From Cognatiluteimonas profundi (GTDB taxonomy: Bacteria > Pseudomonadota > Gammaproteobacteria > Xanthomonadales > Xanthomonadaceae), in contig NZ_VKHQ01000004.1 of NCBI RefSeq assembly GCF_009792795.1, positions 182,659 to 246,658 of the forward strand: DNA of 64,000 nucleotides. Reading direction: 5' to 3'. Each line of letters starts with the position of its first letter. Within the stretch, counting starts at the first letter, position 1. The notes under the pieces are model-generated. The model saw only the letters and a program-made list of their open reading frames with translations. It was not told the origin of the DNA and did not search any database. Below, piece after piece: positions 59,386 to 64,000 of the stretch. The position numbers were made by a program, and so were the translations under genes.

Positions 59386-60120
59386 ATGACGTTCCCGATC
59401 CACGCCATCACCCTCGACCTCGACGACACCCTCTGGCCGGTCGCACCCGCCATCGCGCGTGCCGAGGCGGCGCTCGACGCCTGGATGCAGGCATGCGCGC
59501 CACGCGCGGCCGTGCGTTGGCCGATCGCGGAGCGGCGGGTGCTGCGCGAGCAGGTCGAGATGGAGCATCCGCACCTGGCGCACGACTTCACCGCGCAACG
59601 CATGATCACCCTGGAACGCATGCTGCAGGCGACGGGCGACGACACCGCGCTGGTCGCGCCGGCGTTCGAGGCCTACTTCGCCGCGCGTTGCGAGGTGGAG
59701 CATTACGACGACAGCGTCGCGGCACTCGAGCGACTGGCGGCATGCGTGCCGCTGGCGGCGGTGAGCAACGGCAACGCCTGCCTGCACCGCATCGGCTTGA
59801 TGCACCTGTTCGCGTTCCAACTCGGCGCGCGCGAGCACGGCGCGGCCAAGCCGGCGCGCAGCATCTTCCACGCCGCCTGCGCGCAGTTGCGCTGCAAACC
59901 CGCGCAGGTGTTGCACGTGGGCGACGACATCGCGCTGGATGTGGTCGGCGCGGCGCGGGCCGGCCTGCGCACCTGCTGGATCAACCGGCGCGACGACGCG
60001 GGCGCCATCCGCGAATGGCCGCATCGCGACGTGCGACCCGACCTGCAATTCGACACACTCGCCGCACTGGCCGACTGGCTGGATGCCTCCCGATCCGATC
60101 ATTCGCAGAGTGCCGCATGA
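59386..60120 (+). CDS. HAD-superfamily hydrolase, YigB-like
   Basis: The 244-residue product has HAD motif I ITLDLDDTLWPV, motif II AVSNGNA, motif III Lys in EHGAAKPARSIF and motif IV HVGDDIALDVVGAARAGLRT. The DLDDTLWP start and layout resemble YigB, a flavin-precursor phosphatase that is broad-specific. TAAAAT (59374-59379) is close to the ATG, so the mRNA may be leaderless. It overlaps the aminopeptidase gene by four bases. Confidence 0.87.
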   Translation: MTFPIHAITLDLDDTLWPVAPAIARAEAALDAWMQACAPRAAVRWPIAERRVLREQVEMEHPHLAHDFTAQRMITLERMLQATGDDTALVAPAFEAYFAARCEVEHYDDSVAALERLAACVPLAAVSNGNACLHRIGLMHLFAFQLGAREHGAAKPARSIFHAACAQLRCKPAQVLHVGDDIALDVVGAARAGLRTCWINRRDDAGAIREWPHRDVRPDLQFDTLAALADWLDASRSDHSQSAA

Positions 60121-61493
60121 CGCTTCCGCAAGGTTTCATCGCTCCCGCCGACGCGCATCCGCGCCCGCTGCACATCGTCAGCCGCGACACGCTGGACAAC
60201 TGGCGGCAAGGCCAGGCCCCGGCGACCGTGGCGTGGCTGGCCGCGCACGGCTACGACGCTTCACCCGGATCGGTGCTGGCCCTGCCCGGCGGCGATGGCG
60301 GGCTTGCCGGCGCAGTGCTCGGCGTCGGCGACGCGCTCGACCCGGCCAGCTACGGCCACGCGCCCTACGCGCTGCCGGCAGGCGACTGGCAGGTCGAAGG
60401 CACGCTCGATGCCGGCGCCCGCGCGGCGCTGCAGCTTGGCTGGGGCCTGGGCGCCTATCGTTACGATCGCTTCCGCGCACCGCCGCGGCCACCGGCGCGG
60501 CTGGTCCTCGACAAGCCCGATGCGGAGACGGTCGACGTGCTGGCGGCGAGCCTGCGCGTGCGCGACCTGGTCAACACGCCGACCGAGTCGCTGGGTCCGG
60601 CCGAACTGGAGCAGGTGGTGCGCGACATCGCCGCGCGCCACGACGCGACGGTCGAGGTCATCACCGGCGACGAGCTGCTGGCGCGGAATTTTCCCGCGAT
60701 CCATGCCGTCGGCCGCGCATCGCATCGCGAGCCGCGCCTGATCGCATTGCGCTGGGGCAATGCGGCGCATCCGCATGTCGCCATCGTCGGCAAGGGCGTG
60801 TGCTTCGACACCGGCGGGCTCAACGTCAAGCTCGCCGACGGCATGCGCAACATGAAGAAGGACATGGGCGGCGCCGCGCACGCCATCGCACTGGCCGAAC
60901 TGGTCATGGCCCGCAAGCTGCCAATGCGCATCACCCTGCTCGTGCCCGCCGTCGAGAATGCCATCGGCCCGGAAAGCTATCGCCCCGGCGACGTGATCGC
61001 CACGCGCAAGGGCCTGCACATCGAAATCGACAACACCGACGCCGAGGGGCGCGTCGTGCTCGGCGACGCGCTGGCGTTCGCCAGCGAGCAGTCGCCGGAC
61101 GTGCTGCTCGACTTCGCCACGCTGACCGGCGCCGCGCGCACCGCGCTGGGCCCGGACCTGCCTGCGCTGTACGCCAACGACGAGACGCTGGCCCGGCAAT
61201 GGCTCGATGCGGGCATGCAGGTGCGCGATCCGCTGTGGCGGATGCCGCTATGGCGCCCGTACCTGCGTTACCTGACCAGCAACATCGCGGACCTGGCCAA
61301 TTCCGGCTCGTCGAAAATGGCGGGCAGCATCAGTGCGGCGCTGTACCTGGAGTGCTTCGTGCCGCAATCGCTGCCGTGGGCGCACCTGGACGTGTACAGC
61401 TGGAACGACAGCGATCGGCCGGGCCGCCCCACCGGCGGCGAGGCGCAGGGATTGCGTTCGGCGTACGCGATGCTGAAGGCGCGCTGCGGCTGA
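60117..61493 (+). CDS. M17 family leucyl aminopeptidase
   Basis: The 458-residue product has metal and active-site motifs of M17: VGKGVCFDTGGLNVK, the Lys/Asp in MKKDMGGAAHA, the signature NTDAEGRVVLGDAL and NIADLANSGSSKMAGSISAAL. It is slightly shorter than E. coli PepA and lacks that protein's DNA-binding reputation. It removes N-terminal residues from peptides in the cytoplasm using two metal ions. The overlap (ATGA) suggests translational coupling to the HAD gene. Confidence 0.92.
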   Translation: MTLPQGFIAPADAHPRPLHIVSRDTLDNWRQGQAPATVAWLAAHGYDASPGSVLALPGGDGGLAGAVLGVGDALDPASYGHAPYALPAGDWQVEGTLDAGARAALQLGWGLGAYRYDRFRAPPRPPARLVLDKPDAETVDVLAASLRVRDLVNTPTESLGPAELEQVVRDIAARHDATVEVITGDELLARNFPAIHAVGRASHREPRLIALRWGNAAHPHVAIVGKGVCFDTGGLNVKLADGMRNMKKDMGGAAHAIALAELVMARKLPMRITLLVPAVENAIGPESYRPGDVIATRKGLHIEIDNTDAEGRVVLGDALAFASEQSPDVLLDFATLTGAARTALGPDLPALYANDETLARQWLDAGMQVRDPLWRMPLWRPYLRYLTSNIADLANSGSSKMAGSISAALYLECFVPQSLPWAHLDVYSWNDSDRPGRPTGGEAQGLRSAYAMLKARCG

Positions 61494-61502
61494 GCGAATG
61501 GA

Positions 61503-63632
61503 TCAGGAATCCAGGCGCTGCACCGGTGCCGGGGTGCGCAGCCGGAGCAGGGCGGTGAAGTCCGCGCCAGGCAGGGGATCCGAAAAGTAGTGGCCCTGCG
61601 CGTAGTCGCAGCCAGCGGACTTCAGCCAGTCCCGCTGTTCGATGCTCTCCACGCCTTCGGCGATCACCTTCACCCCGAGCATGTGCGCCATCACGATCGC
61701 GGCCTCGGCGACGGCGCGCTGGTCCGTATCGCCCACCGCCTCATTCACCAGCGAGCGGTCGAGCTTCAGGTAGTCGACGTCGAAATCCTTCAGGCAGGAC
61801 ATGGAGGAATAACCCGTGCCGAACCGGTCCAGGGCCAACTGGACCCCTGCCTCGTGCAGCGCCTTGAGTTTGTCGACAACGGTCGGCGATGCATTGAGCA
61901 GGACCTGCTCGGTGACCTCGATGGAGATGGACGTGCGGGCCGTCGGGAGCCGCGCCAGGTGGGTGTCCCAGCACTTCATCGGTTCCCTGCCCATGAATTC
62001 CGACGGTGAGGTATTGACGCTGACCTGGAACGCCATCCCCAGCAATGCGCTCCACTCGCGCGCACGCTTCACGGCCTGGCCCAATACCCAATCGTCGATC
62101 TCGCAGATCAGGCCGGTGTCTTCGGCAAGACCGATGAAAGCGGCCGGCAACAGCAGGCCGGACCGGGGATGCTGCCATCGCAGCAAGGCCTCGGCCTTGA
62201 CGATCCGTCCCACCGACAGCTCGACGATGGGCTGGTAGTGGACGCACATCTGGCGCTCGTCCAATGCATGGCGCAGGTCTTCGATCACCCTGCGCCGCGC
62301 CCAGGCGGCCTCGCGCATGTCGGCGGTATAGAAACCGAAACGGTTGCGCCCGGCCTGCTTGGCAACGTACATCGCCTGGTCGGCATTGCCGAGCAGCCGG
62401 GCAGGCGTCGTGCCATCCATCGGGAAGACGGCGATGCCGATGCTGGCGGAGATGATGACGTCCTCGGCATCGATCGTGAAAACCGTGCCCACGCGATCGA
62501 GGATCTCCTGCGCCACGATCTCGACCTGCGGCACGTCGTTGGCGCCGGACAGGATCACGGTGAATTCGTCGCCACCCATGCGCGCCACCGAATCCGTCGC
62601 CCGCACGCAGGACTGGATGCGCTGCGCCGCCAGCTGCAGCAGGCGATCCCCGACGTCGTGGCCGAGGCGATCGTTGACCGCCTTGAAGCCATCCAGGTCG
62701 ATGTACAGCAGAGCAGCCAGCGAGTGGCTGCGCTCGGCGCGCCGGATCTCCTGCTGCAGCCTGTCGCGGAACAGGCTGCGGTTGGGCAAGCCCGTCAGCA
62801 CGTCGAAATTCTGGCCGCGCTTGATGTTTTCTTCGTAGGCCTTGCGCTCGGTGATGTCACGCACCATCCCGGCGACCGCGTCCACGCTGCCATCCGGACC
62901 GACCACGGGTGCAAGCAGGTATTCGTAGGTGAGTTCCAGGCCCTTGCGGACCTTGCGCTGCATCTCCGCGCGATAGGTCGCCTTCGCCTCGACCACCTCG
63001 CGGAGCTTGTCCCGGATCCCGGCGATGGGCCCGTTGATCAGGCCGATGTTGGTGGTCGCCAACGTGTCCGGGACGATGCCGTAGAGGTCGGCCATGGCCT
63101 TGTTGGCGTAGATGAAGTTGCCGTCGGTGTCGAGGATGAAATTCAGGTCCGGCAGCGAGGAGAGCAGCGTATCGAACAGGCGGCTGGTCTTGACCTTGTC
63201 GCTCGAGTACCGGGCGATGGATTCCGCCAGCGCCTGGTCGATCGCCTCGTTGAATCGCACCAGGTCCTCATCGATGACCGGCGGCGCCGATGGGCTGGAT
63301 TCGCTCCACAGGCGCATCACGCTCGCACGCAGCGCGCGGAACTCCGACAGGCCCTCGCTGACGCTGAATCCCGACACCATGCGACCCGCGCCATGCAGTT
63401 CGGCTTCGGTGTCGCTCGCGGGGTGCGGGGCGCGACCCTGGGCTTTTTCGCTTTGCTGTTCGCGTGATTGCGCGCGGTCCAGGTCGGCTGCAATGGCCTG
63501 CAGGATCCCGCGGGCGTGGTCGCGCAGGGACGCCCGCCGCATCCCGCTCGCGGAAGGGACGCTGCGTGCGAACCGCTCCCACGCGTCGAGGATGGGCTCG
63601 ATATCGGCCCGGATGAAATCGGACAGCTTCAT
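61503..63632 (-). CDS. RsbRD-like sensor, PAS, GGDEF and EAL protein (c-di-GMP signalling)
   Basis: The 709-residue product has an N-terminal helical domain (1-140) like RsbRD sensor domains, PAS (about 150-265), GGDEF (about 275-435) and EAL (about 450-700). The GGDEF site (353-357) and the inhibitory RxxD (R344-D347) are intact, so cyclase activity is expected. In the EAL domain, E481 and other positions (N540, E572, E659) are present, but the metal motif DDFGTG reads DRFGTG (D602, R603). Phosphodiesterase activity is therefore doubtful. No membrane helices; cytoplasmic. The start at 63632 follows the family start MKLSDFI. Confidence 0.9.
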   Translation of the reverse strand: MKLSDFIRADIEPILDAWERFARSVPSASGMRRASLRDHARGILQAIAADLDRAQSREQQSEKAQGRAPHPASDTEAELHGAGRMVSGFSVSEGLSEFRALRASVMRLWSESSPSAPPVIDEDLVRFNEAIDQALAESIARYSSDKVKTSRLFDTLLSSLPDLNFILDTDGNFIYANKAMADLYGIVPDTLATTNIGLINGPIAGIRDKLREVVEAKATYRAEMQRKVRKGLELTYEYLLAPVVGPDGSVDAVAGMVRDITERKAYEENIKRGQNFDVLTGLPNRSLFRDRLQQEIRRAERSHSLAALLYIDLDGFKAVNDRLGHDVGDRLLQLAAQRIQSCVRATDSVARMGGDEFTVILSGANDVPQVEIVAQEILDRVGTVFTIDAEDVIISASIGIAVFPMDGTTPARLLGNADQAMYVAKQAGRNRFGFYTADMREAAWARRRVIEDLRHALDERQMCVHYQPIVELSVGRIVKAEALLRWQHPRSGLLLPAAFIGLAEDTGLICEIDDWVLGQAVKRAREWSALLGMAFQVSVNTSPSEFMGREPMKCWDTHLARLPTARTSISIEVTEQVLLNASPTVVDKLKALHEAGVQLALDRFGTGYSSMSCLKDFDVDYLKLDRSLVNEAVGDTDQRAVAEAAIVMAHMLGVKVIAEGVESIEQRDWLKSAGCDYAQGHYFSDPLPGADFTALLRLRTPAPVQRLDS

Positions 63633-63776
63633 GGCCTTGTGCCTGCAGGGGCCTCCGGTGCGCGCATGTGCAGCGAGGGCGGCCGCACTCCGAGGACCAG
63701 CACGACCGGCACCGCTGGAATGCCCAAGTTGCGACGCCATGCGTGACGTGCCGGTGACCGCTGCCGGCGGCTGCTG

Positions 63777-64000
63777 CTACAACCAGCCTTTCTGCCGTGC
63801 CAGCCGGTAGGCCTCGATCCGGTTGCCGACGCCGAGCTTGCCGATGACGCCCGACAGGTAATTGCGCACGGTCCCCTGCGACAGGCCCAGCTGCGCGGCG
63901 ATCTCGCCGGCCGAAGCGCCGCCGCCAGCCAGCCGCAGCACCTGGCGCTCGCGATCGTTGAGCGGATCGGTCTCCGACCAGGCATCGACCGCCAGTTGCG
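63777..64000 (-). CDS. LuxR/NarL-type response regulator, C-terminal DNA-binding domain (partial)
   Basis: The reading frame enters from the right edge. The visible 74 residues contain DPLNDRERQVLRLAGGGASA, EIAAQLGLSQGTVRNYLSGV, IGKLGVGNRIEAYRLARQ and end KGWL. This is the LuxR helix-turn-helix; the TVRNYLS motif and short tail are those of DesR-like response regulators. The receiver domain would lie beyond the window. The transcript would read on toward the GGDEF-EAL gene, 144 bases downstream. Confidence 0.9.
   Translation of the reverse strand, partial: QLAVDAWSETDPLNDRERQVLRLAGGGASAGEIAAQLGLSQGTVRNYLSGVIGKLGVGNRIEAYRLARQKGWL

Overview
The window is high-GC gammaproteobacterial chromosome, most likely from the Lysobacteraceae (Xanthomonadaceae; a Lysobacter, Luteimonas or Pseudoxanthomonas relative). 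The reasons are a pyruvate dehydrogenase E3 that carries its own lipoyl domain next to E2, a class II ribonucleotide reductase split into two genes, GTAG-headed REP palindromes, and several hypothetical families that I associate with this group. The assignment is inference from family knowledge; no rRNA or other taxonomic marker is present.

Layout. 1-99: start of fabA (minus). 0.3-4.8 kb: a nitrite-reduction island with an outer-membrane porin-like protein facing a small lipoprotein, a copper nitrite reductase fused to cytochrome c (nirK), nirV and a SCO1/SenC copper chaperone; two FNR/DNR-type boxes lie in the divergent gap. 5-10 kb: queD, a phasin with palindromic operators, and an RND efflux pair (minus). 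10.3-16.6 kb: bioD, msrC, a TfoX C-terminal-domain protein, a cobalamin riboswitch with btuB, a hypothetical gene and glmS. 16.6-24.4 kb: an ABC-type efflux operon that ends in its own sigma54-type response regulator and sensor kinase, behind a sigma54-like promoter with two tandem palindromes. 24.4-33.8 kb: glmU, a GtrA-like protein and the complete atpIBEFHAGDC operon with terminator and promoter. 34-37.6 kb: lpd and aceF. 37.7-45 kb: two paralogous lytic transglycosylases, an orphan RES-domain gene and small membrane or lipoproteins.

45.0-50.2 kb is accessory. A cluster of REP palindromes is followed by a clearly lower-GC block. At its core is a 3,702-bp transposon (46480-50181) with TGT...ACA ends, 21-22-bp spaced end repeats in inverted orientation and a 5-bp AGAGT target duplication. 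These are signs of the Tn7/Tn5053 (TnsB/TniA) group, but there is no transposase. Its cargo is a secreted Cys-rich small protein with a thioredoxin-like partner, plus a UvrD-type helicase and a GNAT acetyltransferase joined and broken by a deletion. Removing the element in silico rebuilds the start codon of the neighbouring hypothetical gene.

50.2-64 kb: nrdJb, a histone-H1-like Lys/Ala protein and nrdJa; an HtrA/DegQ protease; a YqjD/YqjE/YqjK-like cluster followed by an AI-2E family permease; a 534-bp MITE-like element; a HAD phosphatase with an M17 aminopeptidase; a PAS-GGDEF-EAL protein with an altered EAL metal motif; and the end of a LuxR/NarL-type regulator.

Together the genes suggest a respiratory organism able to reduce nitrite to NO. 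It takes up cobalamin under riboswitch control and probably needs it for deoxyribonucleotide synthesis. Very long open frames opposite many genes are high-GC artefacts and are left out.
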